This document shows positions 44,000-51,864 of a stretch of DNA of 64,000 nucleotides, one piece after another. Position numbers and translations under genes: made by a program. Under the pieces are notes generated by a model. The model saw only the letters and a list, made by a program, of their open reading frames with translations. It did not search any database and was not told the origin of the DNA. Origin of the DNA: a bacterium (GTDB taxonomy: Bacteria; JAJRZV01); contig JAJRZV010000047.1 of the NCBI GenBank assembly GCA_024275095.1, positions 1 to 64,000 on the forward strand. The letters are read 5' to 3'. Position 1 is the stretch's first letter, and every line of letters starts with the position of its first letter.

Positions 44000-44758
44000 T
44001 CACCTCCTTTTCCTTTTTTTAAAAAAGCTTCTTGCCACCATCCCCCATTCCACCTGGTCGAGCTGCTTGTGCAAGCCAGGCATAATCTCTCCCCCGTCAG
44101 CAACAACCACGCCCAGTCTTTCCTCGAGAATTCTGTGCAGCTTATCAACTTCCTTTTCTATCCAATTTTTCACGCTCTCTCCGTGCAAGAGATTTTCGAG
44201 TGCATTTTGATCTTCAGGTTCTATCTCGCAGATCCAGCCCTCGAGATAGGGATCTCTCGTGAGGAGGCCGGGGTCTGCCTTTAAAGACTCATTTATTCCC
44301 ACGACTGTACCGCTTACCGGGGAAAGCAGGCGTACTGATTTATCCCCGCACTTCACTTCACAAAGCACCTCCCCCTCTTTAACGAGACTTCCAGGCTCCG
44401 GGAGTTGAAGAGAAGAGACTCCATCCAGCAATCTGCTCCCAAAATGATCAAGTCCCACTGACACGCGATTACGACCAGGCTTTACCCACAGGTGAGCAGG
44501 GTGATAGTAGAGATTCTTCATGAAGTAATAACCTCTTACCTTCTCGAGAAATGGCCTTATGAGAGACTCCCTGTAAAACGGACACAAATGATACTCACCG
44601 GACGTGCACAGCGAAGGCTCCTTTTCAATGGACTCCAGGGGAATGGGTTTGCGCGTGGGAGCTTCACGACAGAATCCCACTGTTACAATCTCCAGGTGAG
44701 GACACTTGCCTCTTGTTTTCCTTTTTCGAGACTTTTTGAGGGTTACCTTTTTTCTCAT
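44000..44758 (-). CDS. GcvH-fold protein (1) with N-terminal four-cysteine region
   Basis: About 252 residues from ATG 44758 (GGAGG seven bases upstream). A very basic start (KKVTLKKSRKRKTRGK) leads into CPHLEIVTVGFC and LCTSGEYHLC, four cysteines spaced as a likely Zn or Fe-S site. Then comes the GcvH-like domain (YYHPAHLWVKPGRNRVSVGL ... SPVSGTVVGINESLK ... DPYLEGWICEIEP) and the shared C-terminal module (WIEKEVDKLHRILEE, VADGGEIMPGL). A Lys lies in GDKSVRLLSP at the same register as copy 3. No membrane segment, so it is presumably cytoplasmic. First gene of the operon, behind the sigma-54 promoter. The frame upstream to 44827 contains the promoter and is not translated. Confidence 0.83.
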   Translation of the reverse strand: MRKKVTLKKSRKRKTRGKCPHLEIVTVGFCREAPTRKPIPLESIEKEPSLCTSGEYHLCPFYRESLIRPFLEKVRGYYFMKNLYYHPAHLWVKPGRNRVSVGLDHFGSRLLDGVSSLQLPEPGSLVKEGEVLCEVKCGDKSVRLLSPVSGTVVGINESLKADPGLLTRDPYLEGWICEIEPEDQNALENLLHGESVKNWIEKEVDKLHRILEERLGVVVADGGEIMPGLHKQLDQVEWGMVARSFFKKRKRR

Positions 44759-44785
44759 TTTATCGCCTCCTGGACATGCCAATGT

Positions 44786-44801
44786 AGCAAATGCCATGCC
44801 A
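44786..44801 (-). promoter_or_regulatory. Sigma-54 (-24/-12) promoter of the GcvH/HybAB operon
   Basis: On the minus strand the sequence is TGGCATG-GCAT-TTGCT, matching the sigma-54 consensus TGGCACG-N4-TTGCW at all but one position, with the invariant GG and GC exactly ten bases apart. The predicted start point (~44775) leaves a leader of about 17 bases that holds GGAGG before ATG 44758. An NtrC-type regulator is encoded in the adjacent operon. Confidence 0.8.
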
Positions 44802-44922
44802 CCATGGGCAATGGTCTCCAAAAGCACTACAGTAAAGGATTCTGAGAGACTCGCTATTTCTTCAGCGACCCTCAGAGTGTAGAAAAATTCATCTGTCGTG
44901 TTGCATTCTTCGACACACTTCT

Positions 44923-44958
44923 AAGACACACTGCGTCAACAATTCCGGTTTGCGTCAA
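44923..44958. promoter_or_regulatory. Candidate activator sites upstream of the sigma-54 promoter
   Basis: AAGACACA-C-TGCGTCAA (44923-44939) is close to the perfect palindrome at 9453-9469, and a second TGCGTCAA lies at 44951-44958, 19 bases further out. They are about 150-180 bases upstream of the predicted start, the usual distance for enhancer sites of sigma-54 activators. A looser relative (TTGAGGCAAAAGTGTCAA) lies at 36900-36917 upstream of the kinase gene. Confidence 0.6.
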
Positions 44959-45037
44959 AATGATAAAATGGGAACAAAAATTTAGTTTTTAGAGATAGGG
45001 TACGGATAAAAAGCAAGTCCATTGTGAATATTTGATA

Positions 45038-45277
45038 AACCCGAACTCGGGCATCCCTCACGAACTCACAAAACCCAGATGCCCACAACAAAATGCTTTC
45101 GTCGAATCTTTCTTCAGCTCCTTTGAAAAAGAAGTACAGCAAAAAATGACTTTTGAAAACTTTGAACACCTTAAAAAAAGCCCGCTCGGCTTTTATCGAA
45201 TTCTATAATCGTGTCCAAAATATGAAAATATGGGGGTTACACCACCAGGGGCTATGGACTGGTTCAATGAAATTTGA
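45038..45277 (+). pseudogene. Remnant of an IS3-type transposase (integrase core C-terminus)
   Basis: Frame 45038-45208 reads NPNSGIPHELTKPRCPQQNA followed by FVESFFSSFEKE, the part of a DDE integrase core that contains the last catalytic Glu. After its stop, an adjacent frame reads FIEFYNRVQN and a third reads GVTPPGAMDWFNEI, which are the next conserved pieces of the same kind of protein. At least two frameshifts and loss of the 5' half show it is dead. No terminal inverted repeats were identified. It lies just beyond the operator region of the sigma-54 operon. Confidence 0.65.
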
Positions 45278-45407
45278 AACTCCATAGTGTTCAAAGTCAC
45301 TGGCTTCGCCTCTGTATGGACTGCGGTGGGGAAAACGTCCCTGTTGATACTCAACGGAAGAATAAAAAAAGAATAAAAAACCCGGGATTTTCAAAATTCC
45401 CAACAGA

Positions 45408-45664
45408 TTGCTCATCATGTCTGCGCTCAGCCTCGTCTGCGTGATAATTGAAATATATCTCAACAGGGCTGGACTTCTGGTGTGGGAATATTCCTGGAGG
45501 AACGCCCGCTTTCCATTTCTCATTTTTCTGATAGGATGCATGCCGTTTTTTCTCATGTGTTTCTACGTTTATATAACCTCGATGACCTGAGAAAGCAGAG
45601 AAAGGCTCTGAACATAACCTTCGGCACCGACATTTCCCTCTTCATTAGTGCCTGGCTTACTTAA
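45408..45664 (+). pseudogene. Possible frameshifted small membrane-protein remnant
   Basis: Frame 45408-45590 encodes two hydrophobic stretches (LIMSALSLVCVIIEIYL and FPFLIFLIGCMPFFLMCFYVY). A +1 shift near 45565 continues as NLDDLRKQRKALNITFG to a stop at 45664. The join reads sensibly as one protein but neither part resembles a family I know. It may belong to the same decayed insertion as the IS remnant. The rest of the 44,830-45,695 gap holds nothing else that I can support. Confidence 0.3.
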
Positions 45665-45695
45665 CTCTCAACACCTTTAAATCGGCACACACATG

Positions 45696-47108
45696 TTAAA
45701 ACGTGAACTCTGCGAGAACATAAACCATATCAAATTTTTTGAACAGTCCAAATTTTGTGCTGGGTTTGCCGTCAACTATCATGGAACCTGCCTTGATGGA
45801 AAGACTGTCCACTGGATAATATTCAAGTTCAGGAAAAATTGCATAAGAATTGGAATCAAGAAAATCACTGTAATCAGATACATTGAGGAGAAAACTTAGC
45901 CCTACCTTCAGAACTTCGGATATTACCTGATATTCACCTCTCATAAGGTAATAATCCTCTATTTCGCTTTCAAATCCCGGACGTCCCAGACCAGAATTTT
46001 CTGCTCTTTGAGTAAAGTCCATTTCATCAAAAAATCCGTGTATGTACTGAAAGTTGGTGTAGATTCCGTTTCCCACGCTGAAGGTGTAATCAAGACCTGC
46101 TACGAATTTCACGTATGCTTTTTCAAAAGCACTGCAGGTCTCACTCGTGAGCAAGTTTTTAAATTTCCAGTCTTCGGGTATGAAAATGCCCAGTTCTCCC
46201 CACCACCCGATGCTGAAGAGTTCTCCTGAAAATTCCAGACCCACCACCTGCAGAGATGGATAACCATATGTTACGGAAACCGCCACAGGAAAGGTTTGAA
46301 TATTGCCTGAAATTTCCGATATAACGGGCATGTCAAAAAAACCCCTAAAGTATGAAAGAGCATAATCAATGTTAAATACTGTTCCAAAAAGACGGATCCC
46401 CCAGGGATTGTTGTCAGGCCTCCACGCAGGCATTTCTAAGTTCTGAACCACATTGATAGAAGACCCTTCAAACAATGGGAATTCTTCGACAAGTTCTCTT
46501 CTCATCACCTCTCCTGCCATTTCCCAGAATCCCAGGGGAAAGGACGCAGGTTTAAAGGAAAAAGTATAATTAACCTCCAGATTCACATAATCTGAAAAGT
46601 AATAGGTGAGGGATAAAACGGGGGTAGGGATGCTCTCCCCAAAATAATCAGGGTCAAACGTCACAAAATTCGCCCAGTCTGAAGGATTGATGTTATCAAG
46701 GACGTGAATTTTATCTGCCTTGCCCCATTTGAGTCTCTGCTTACCAAGTTTTAAATCAAGGTTCTCAAGTCCGAAGCCCTCCACCTTGAAATAAGCCTCA
46801 TAGAGAACAAGATCAAAAGAATTTATCTTTCCCCACCCTATGCCCTCTGTATCTGAGAGTTTCTCTACAGAAGGAACGTCCATGTATATAAAGTCAGCTC
46901 GGATAAAGTAATCTATATTTTCTCCAACCGTGCCTTCCACGTGGATTCTCGCATCTCCTTTGTTCAGGTAAAACTTCCCTGCTCTGTGAGGATAAAAGAA
47001 CTCCTGAGAATCGGTTGTGAAAATTGTCGTGTAATACCTGAGCTTCCCTCCCACGGAAGCGTTGAGAGAAAGGGGAAGTATTAACGCAAAGAGAATGCCA
47101 TTCATCAC
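45696..47108 (-). CDS. Outer-membrane beta-barrel, DUF1302/porin-like
   Basis: A 470-residue protein with an N-terminal signal (ILFALILPLSLNASVGG) and amphipathic strands throughout, ending in the aromatic YVLAEFTF typical of outer-membrane barrels. The block FGLENLDLKLGKQRLKWGKADK followed by NPSDWANFV and a proline-rich loop matches DUF1302-type porins. It is the last gene of a four-gene unit (TetR, MMPL, LolA-like, this) joined by four-base overlaps. In such operons the barrel is thought to complete a path for lipids or hydrophobic compounds to the outer membrane. The start is GTG 47108 or ATG 47105. Confidence 0.8.
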   Translation of the reverse strand: MMNGILFALILPLSLNASVGGKLRYYTTIFTTDSQEFFYPHRAGKFYLNKGDARIHVEGTVGENIDYFIRADFIYMDVPSVEKLSDTEGIGWGKINSFDLVLYEAYFKVEGFGLENLDLKLGKQRLKWGKADKIHVLDNINPSDWANFVTFDPDYFGESIPTPVLSLTYYFSDYVNLEVNYTFSFKPASFPLGFWEMAGEVMRRELVEEFPLFEGSSINVVQNLEMPAWRPDNNPWGIRLFGTVFNIDYALSYFRGFFDMPVISEISGNIQTFPVAVSVTYGYPSLQVVGLEFSGELFSIGWWGELGIFIPEDWKFKNLLTSETCSAFEKAYVKFVAGLDYTFSVGNGIYTNFQYIHGFFDEMDFTQRAENSGLGRPGFESEIEDYYLMRGEYQVISEVLKVGLSFLLNVSDYSDFLDSNSYAIFPELEYYPVDSLSIKAGSMIVDGKPSTKFGLFKKFDMVYVLAEFTF

Positions 47109-47869
47109 CTTACCCTCCTTTTTAGATTTCTCTGCGTGAAGAGTTTGTCCGGAAGTCCCGTGTCAAATTCAATGTTTTCCATCTTCAGGAGGGTCCTGTG
47201 CTCCTTTTTCACATCCTCCACCTCCATTTCAACCATTGCCCAGTATTTTCCAATTTTTCTATGCTTCGCCCTGAACACCTTCCAGAGATTTCCTCCTTCG
47301 TCATATTTTTTTATCTCCACAGGAAACCAGGATCTTTTATCTATCTTTAGGTCCATTGTGGGATAAGGTTTATCTGACCCCTTTTTCCTCTCCGCTTTCA
47401 AATAATAGAAATTTTCATCCTCTTTCACAATTTCAGCAGTGTAATGCTTTTCGTAATGAGATGTAGACATGTCATCATAAGACAGATCTGACCCCATGAA
47501 GCTTTCATTTTTCGTGTGCGATGCTATTCTCCTAACTTTTTTGAACGCTGGCATGTAGAGGTACATCCTGTCATCAGCCAGAACCAAAAAACCTACTCCC
47601 CTCACGTCAGGAGGTGAGATAAATTTTATCAGTCTCCAGTCATCCTTGCCGGGAATGGTTTTCTGCCATACCTTCATCTTTCTTACCTTTTTATTGCCTC
47701 GTTTATCCACTAAGGTCATCACCATTGTCATCTCCTGGTCCCGTGGTGCGGAGAAAGTTTCATCCACTTTTGTGAGTATTTCATCCCCTGTAATTGCCAA
47801 AGAACTCAGAGGAATTAACAATCCCGAAAACACTCCTGCAACCACCAAGTATTTGAAGCAGGTCTTCAT
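47105..47869 (-). CDS. LolA-like outer-membrane lipoprotein-sorting protein
   Basis: A 254-residue periplasmic protein with a signal peptide (residues 1-26, ending PLSSLAI) and a LolA/LolB-like fold: EILTKVDETFSAPRDQEMTMVM, DDWRLIKFISPPDVRGVGFLVL, RMYLYMPAFKKVRRI, SFMGSDLSYDDM. This subgroup (often annotated 'outer membrane lipoprotein-sorting protein') regularly accompanies MMPL/RND proteins. It would shuttle a hydrophobic cargo between the inner-membrane transporter and the outer-membrane barrel. It overlaps both neighbours by four bases. Confidence 0.88.
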   Translation of the reverse strand: MKTCFKYLVVAGVFSGLLIPLSSLAITGDEILTKVDETFSAPRDQEMTMVMTLVDKRGNKKVRKMKVWQKTIPGKDDWRLIKFISPPDVRGVGFLVLADDRMYLYMPAFKKVRRIASHTKNESFMGSDLSYDDMSTSHYEKHYTAEIVKEDENFYYLKAERKKGSDKPYPTMDLKIDKRSWFPVEIKKYDEGGNLWKVFRAKHRKIGKYWAMVEMEVEDVKKEHRTLLKMENIEFDTGLPDKLFTQRNLKRRVR

Positions 47870-50718
47870 CTCGCACCTCCTTTTCTCAAACTTTTCTGTA
47901 TAAAAGGACTGGCGCCCACAATCATGAGAAGGGGACCTATAAATCCCAGAACCACTGCTGCGGAGAGGAGGAGCATGGCTGACGTGAGCATACCGAACAC
48001 CTTAAGGGGTTTAAGGGAAGATAGAAGAAGCACCAGGAACCCACCTCCAACAGATATTGCGTTGGCGAGAATCGCCCTGCCTGCAGTCCTGAAAACGTCC
48101 AATATGCTTTTTCTGATGTCACCTGTTTCCCTGAAGGCTTCCCTTAGCCTGTGAAGAAGGTGAATGGAATAGTCAATCCCTGCACCTATTGCAATTGAGC
48201 CCATCAGCATGGTCATGTAATCAAGAGGGGAAGAGGTGATGGGAAGAAGCGCGTAGGATATTGCAATGGTGAGGAGAATGGGCAGTATACCAATCACCCC
48301 CAGCACAGGAGAGCGAAATTCAGCGCTTATGAGGAAAAACACCACAAAGAAGGAAAGCGCCATGGAAGTCCAAAAGGAGCGAACCATAAATTTATCCAGT
48401 TGATTGACCAGAGGAGGCATTCCCGTTTGAATAAAATTAACAGTTATTTTTTCACCGCTGTAATTGCCTTTCACTATCTGAAACCTGTCTGTTAAGCCAT
48501 ATAAAATGCCAGTGACTTTCTTCTTGAGTTCAGGGATTTTATCAATTTCAGGAACAGAGGATCTGAGCAATTCCGTGATTTTTTTCACCGTCATCTCCTG
48601 CAGGAGGAAACGTTCAATATCCCTGAGTTCCACAAAAAGGTCTTCTATCAGGTCAAAATCCTTCGGAGGCACATACTCTTTCACTGCTTCAGCAAAAGTT
48701 TTTCTATCTTTAAGTGTAGCAAGTGCCTTTTTCGCAAACTCCGAAACCTTGCTCTCATCAATTAACACAACTGATTCATCGCTCCGCAAGTATTTTTCTA
48801 TTTGAGAGGTAAGTTTCGCCTTCAGAAACGAGTCATCTGGAGGTGAGAAAAGGGAGTTCAATGAGGAGACAATTTTTTCTTCAGATATTTTTCTGTTCGT
48901 ATACTTCAAAATAAGTGTTGAGAGGAGTTCAGCCTTTTCGGGGAAAACGTGTTTCTTCATTAAGGTAATCTTCTCTTCATCTGTCATGTTTTCTGTATCA
49001 ATAATGGTGTAGGTGCCGTTTATATTGCGAAGTATTTTTTCTATTCGGACATCAATTTTTTTCATCAGCGCTGTGTCTATCTCCCTCACTCTACCCATTG
49101 CAAGGAGCTTCTTCTCATCCCCCGAGACAAGCTGTTCCATGATGTCCTGACCTTCAAGCATAAGCCAAAGGTTTGCCACCCCTTCATCCGTATCAGGAAC
49201 TTTGAACCTCCCGTAAAGTTGATAGTTCATTTCAGCGAGCAGGTCCGCAACACTCTGGAAAGAACTCACGTCTTCAATTTCGTCCAGAAAAATTTCAACA
49301 TCAAAAAGTTTTTTGAGAAGAGCAGAATTTTTAATCGTGCCTCCATCATCAGAAGAATAGTAAATGAGCACGGGCATTGCTCCGTCAAAGTGTTCTTCCA
49401 TGATGCGCGATGCTATGCGCGGAGCACTGTTCTCCGGGAAGAACGTGGTGAAATTCACTTCCCTGCTTATGCGAGGTAATAAAAAAAGGGAACCAACCGC
49501 AAGGAACAGCCAGAAGAATATGAAAAATAAAGGTTTCTGTAATATGAATTCTCCTGCTTTCAAAAGCAGTCTGAACTCCCTGCGCTCACCCACAGTAACC
49601 AGAGATTTACGGGAAAGGGGAAATGTGCTCAGAAGAGCAGGGAAAAATGTGACCGACAGTATAAAGCACCAGAAAATCCCACCTGCTGTGAAAATTCCAA
49701 AGTGTTTTATTATGGTGAGCCTGGCAACTACGAAGGATGCAAAGCCGGCAAGGGTGGTAAAAGCAGCCATTGCCACTGGAGGAAGGATACTGTCCAGCCC
49801 TTCTGAACACGCCTGCTGAAAGTCTCTCTCACGGGCGTAAAGGGAAATTCTGTTGAAAACGTGTATTCCGTAAGCACTTCCCATTGCTATGATGACCACG
49901 GGCATGATGGGAGAAATCATGGTCATGGGAACGTTGAAAACAGGAAGCAAAGCGAACATGAGTACAGACCCAACGAACATTGACCCCAGAATGAAAAGCA
50001 CAACCTTCACGCTTCTGAAGGTGACAAACAAAACAATCAAAATGAAAATAATCACCACGGGCAGAAGTGTCTGCAGGTCCTTTACCGCAAACATATTGCC
50101 ATAGAGAGCACTGACAGGCATCCCCCCGAAATACAACTTCACACTGTCTTTCCACTTTTCCGCTACGCGCTGGCTTTCCTTAATGACTCTCTCGCTCACT
50201 GCAATTTCATCATGCTGTCCGGAGAGAAATACGCTGATGGCAGTGAATTTCCCATCCTCTGAAACAATTGATTTTCTGAACATCTCCTTTGACAAGACAT
50301 ATTCACGGAGTTTTCTCAGTCCTTCTTCATCTGGGATATCCTTTATAAGTTCTGCAACCTCCACTCCGCCCTCTATCTTCTTTATGTCGGTCATGTTTAT
50401 GATGCTTATCACATTTCTCACGCCCTGAATCTTCTTGAGAGAAGAAGATATTTCCCTCACGCACTCAAGGACATCCTTCTGGAAAACATCTCCTTTCAAA
50501 CTCTCAACCACTATCATATCCATTTTGCTCGTTCCGAACTCCTTGCTCACGTGAATGAACAATCCTGCAATGGGATCCTTTTTGGGCAAAAAGCTCTCAA
50601 TACGGTTATCCATGTATATTCTGGTGAGCATGTAGCCTCCTGCAAGGAGAAACAGAGAGGTGAGTAAAATAATAAACTTTCTGTGTTTTACTACTTTATC
50701 TCCATAAACAACCTTCAC
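47866..50718 (-). CDS. MMPL/RND-family transporter
   Basis: A 950-residue inner-membrane protein with the duplicated RND layout: one membrane helix at the N-terminus, a ~180-residue periplasmic domain, a block of five helices (~215-370, with MVVIAMGSAYGIHVFNR containing charged residues in helix 4), a second N-terminal helix (~395), a ~330-residue periplasmic domain and another helix block (~755-935, with IAIGAGIDYSIHLLHRLRE). MMPL relatives include HpnN and sterol or hydrophobic-lipid exporters. Association with LolA-like and DUF1302 genes supports lipid traffic to the outer membrane; the cargo is unknown. Confidence 0.9.
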   Translation of the reverse strand: MKVVYGDKVVKHRKFIILLTSLFLLAGGYMLTRIYMDNRIESFLPKKDPIAGLFIHVSKEFGTSKMDMIVVESLKGDVFQKDVLECVREISSSLKKIQGVRNVISIINMTDIKKIEGGVEVAELIKDIPDEEGLRKLREYVLSKEMFRKSIVSEDGKFTAISVFLSGQHDEIAVSERVIKESQRVAEKWKDSVKLYFGGMPVSALYGNMFAVKDLQTLLPVVIIFILIVLFVTFRSVKVVLFILGSMFVGSVLMFALLPVFNVPMTMISPIMPVVIIAMGSAYGIHVFNRISLYARERDFQQACSEGLDSILPPVAMAAFTTLAGFASFVVARLTIIKHFGIFTAGGIFWCFILSVTFFPALLSTFPLSRKSLVTVGERREFRLLLKAGEFILQKPLFFIFFWLFLAVGSLFLLPRISREVNFTTFFPENSAPRIASRIMEEHFDGAMPVLIYYSSDDGGTIKNSALLKKLFDVEIFLDEIEDVSSFQSVADLLAEMNYQLYGRFKVPDTDEGVANLWLMLEGQDIMEQLVSGDEKKLLAMGRVREIDTALMKKIDVRIEKILRNINGTYTIIDTENMTDEEKITLMKKHVFPEKAELLSTLILKYTNRKISEEKIVSSLNSLFSPPDDSFLKAKLTSQIEKYLRSDESVVLIDESKVSEFAKKALATLKDRKTFAEAVKEYVPPKDFDLIEDLFVELRDIERFLLQEMTVKKITELLRSSVPEIDKIPELKKKVTGILYGLTDRFQIVKGNYSGEKITVNFIQTGMPPLVNQLDKFMVRSFWTSMALSFFVVFFLISAEFRSPVLGVIGILPILLTIAISYALLPITSSPLDYMTMLMGSIAIGAGIDYSIHLLHRLREAFRETGDIRKSILDVFRTAGRAILANAISVGGGFLVLLLSSLKPLKVFGMLTSAMLLLSAAVVLGFIGPLLMIVGASPFIQKSLRKGGAR

Positions 50719-51290
50719 TTTTTCATAATCCCTTCCAGAAGATATTTTGAAAGAGTGAGCATTCCTTTTTTGATCTTCTTGCTTCTCTTTGAGATTAAAT
50801 ACCTTATGGCAATCTCGTTTAAAGCGGTGATTATGGCAATGGATAGGAGGTCAATCTCTTCCACCTGAAAAATCCCTCTGTCTACACCTTTTAAGAACAA
50901 TTGCCTGAGCATATTCACTTCTTCTTTTTCAAACACAGCCATCACGTCTCTGACGAACTCAAGGCTTGACTCCAGCGCTGAGGAAGTAACGCCCCTGTGG
51001 GATAGATGTTTTTCAATTGTGTTCAGCATAATTTCTGGAAGTTTTTTTATCGCTTCAACCGGGTCTTCAATTTCATTCAACATCCCCTTAATCTCTTTCA
51101 AAATTTCTTCGCCGTCTTTTTTCACAGCCTCACGGAACAATTCTTTTTTGTTTTTGAAATAATAGAAAATGCCCGCATCCTTTATCCCTACTTCCTCAGC
51201 AACGTCTTTTAAAGTAACCCTCCGGTAACCGTGACGTGCGAGAAGTTTCGCAGCACTCTCCAGTATTACTTCTCTCGTGTTTTTACCCAT
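50715..51290 (-). CDS. TetR-family regulator of the MMPL operon
   Basis: A 191-residue TetR protein with a clear N-terminal helix-turn-helix (TREVILESAAKLLARHGYRR ... LKDVAEEVGIKDAGIFYYF) and an all-helical ligand domain. It is the first gene of the four-gene operon and overlaps the MMPL gene by four bases, so it is likely autoregulated with it. Upstream, TTGACA is present on the minus strand at 51331-51326, with an AT-rich but poor -10. No clear operator palindrome was found. Confidence 0.88.
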   Translation of the reverse strand: MGKNTREVILESAAKLLARHGYRRVTLKDVAEEVGIKDAGIFYYFKNKKELFREAVKKDGEEILKEIKGMLNEIEDPVEAIKKLPEIMLNTIEKHLSHRGVTSSALESSLEFVRDVMAVFEKEEVNMLRQLFLKGVDRGIFQVEEIDLLSIAIITALNEIAIRYLISKRSKKIKKGMLTLSKYLLEGIMKK

Positions 51291-51720
51291 TTTAGGTTTC
51301 TAAAAATAAATTAAAAAATTAAAATTGTCAAGCTTTTCCCAATTCCCCTGGATTCCACTATAAAAAATTTTTACCCGCGCAAGCAGATAAGCAGAAGAAA
51401 AAATAAATCTTCATCCCTTCATTTCTGTAAGCACCTCTCCTCCCCTTGCCTTTTTCAAATTACCTGATTTAGTACCTCTCACAGATATGAATAAGAACTC
51501 TTTTCCTTATGACAGGATTTTGCCTTGTCCCAACAAAAAGCGAAACATTTTTTCTGAAAAATATGAAAGACCTTCTTCTCATGTGTGCATCTCCTGGATC
51601 GATATTTTATATCCCGTAACAGAGGTGATCTTCTATCTCTGCTTCGAGAGACCCTGAACCTCATCGGAAAGTCTCACTTATCGAATGTTTCGGTTTGGGT
51701 GGGGCAATACATTCAATTGA
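51291..51720. other. Non-coding gap
   Basis: AT-rich divergent region between the TetR/MMPL operon and the Npt-like transporter. It holds a TTGACA (minus strand, 51326-51331) near the TetR gene. I see no RNA gene, repeat or intact frame. Confidence 0.4.
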
Positions 51721-51864
51721 TATTACTTACAGAATTCTCTACAATTCTTTCCTGGCAACTCGCTAAAAAACATAACCAAACAGGGCAATATCATTAATAA
51801 GGAACTTTTCAAAAAGACCGGTATACTTCTCATCGGTTCCTTCACGGCAGTCTCTACACTTATT

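Noticed and set aside
44759-44827. N-terminal extension of the first GcvH-fold gene
   Set aside because: Contains the sigma-54 promoter; ATG 44758 has the ribosome site.
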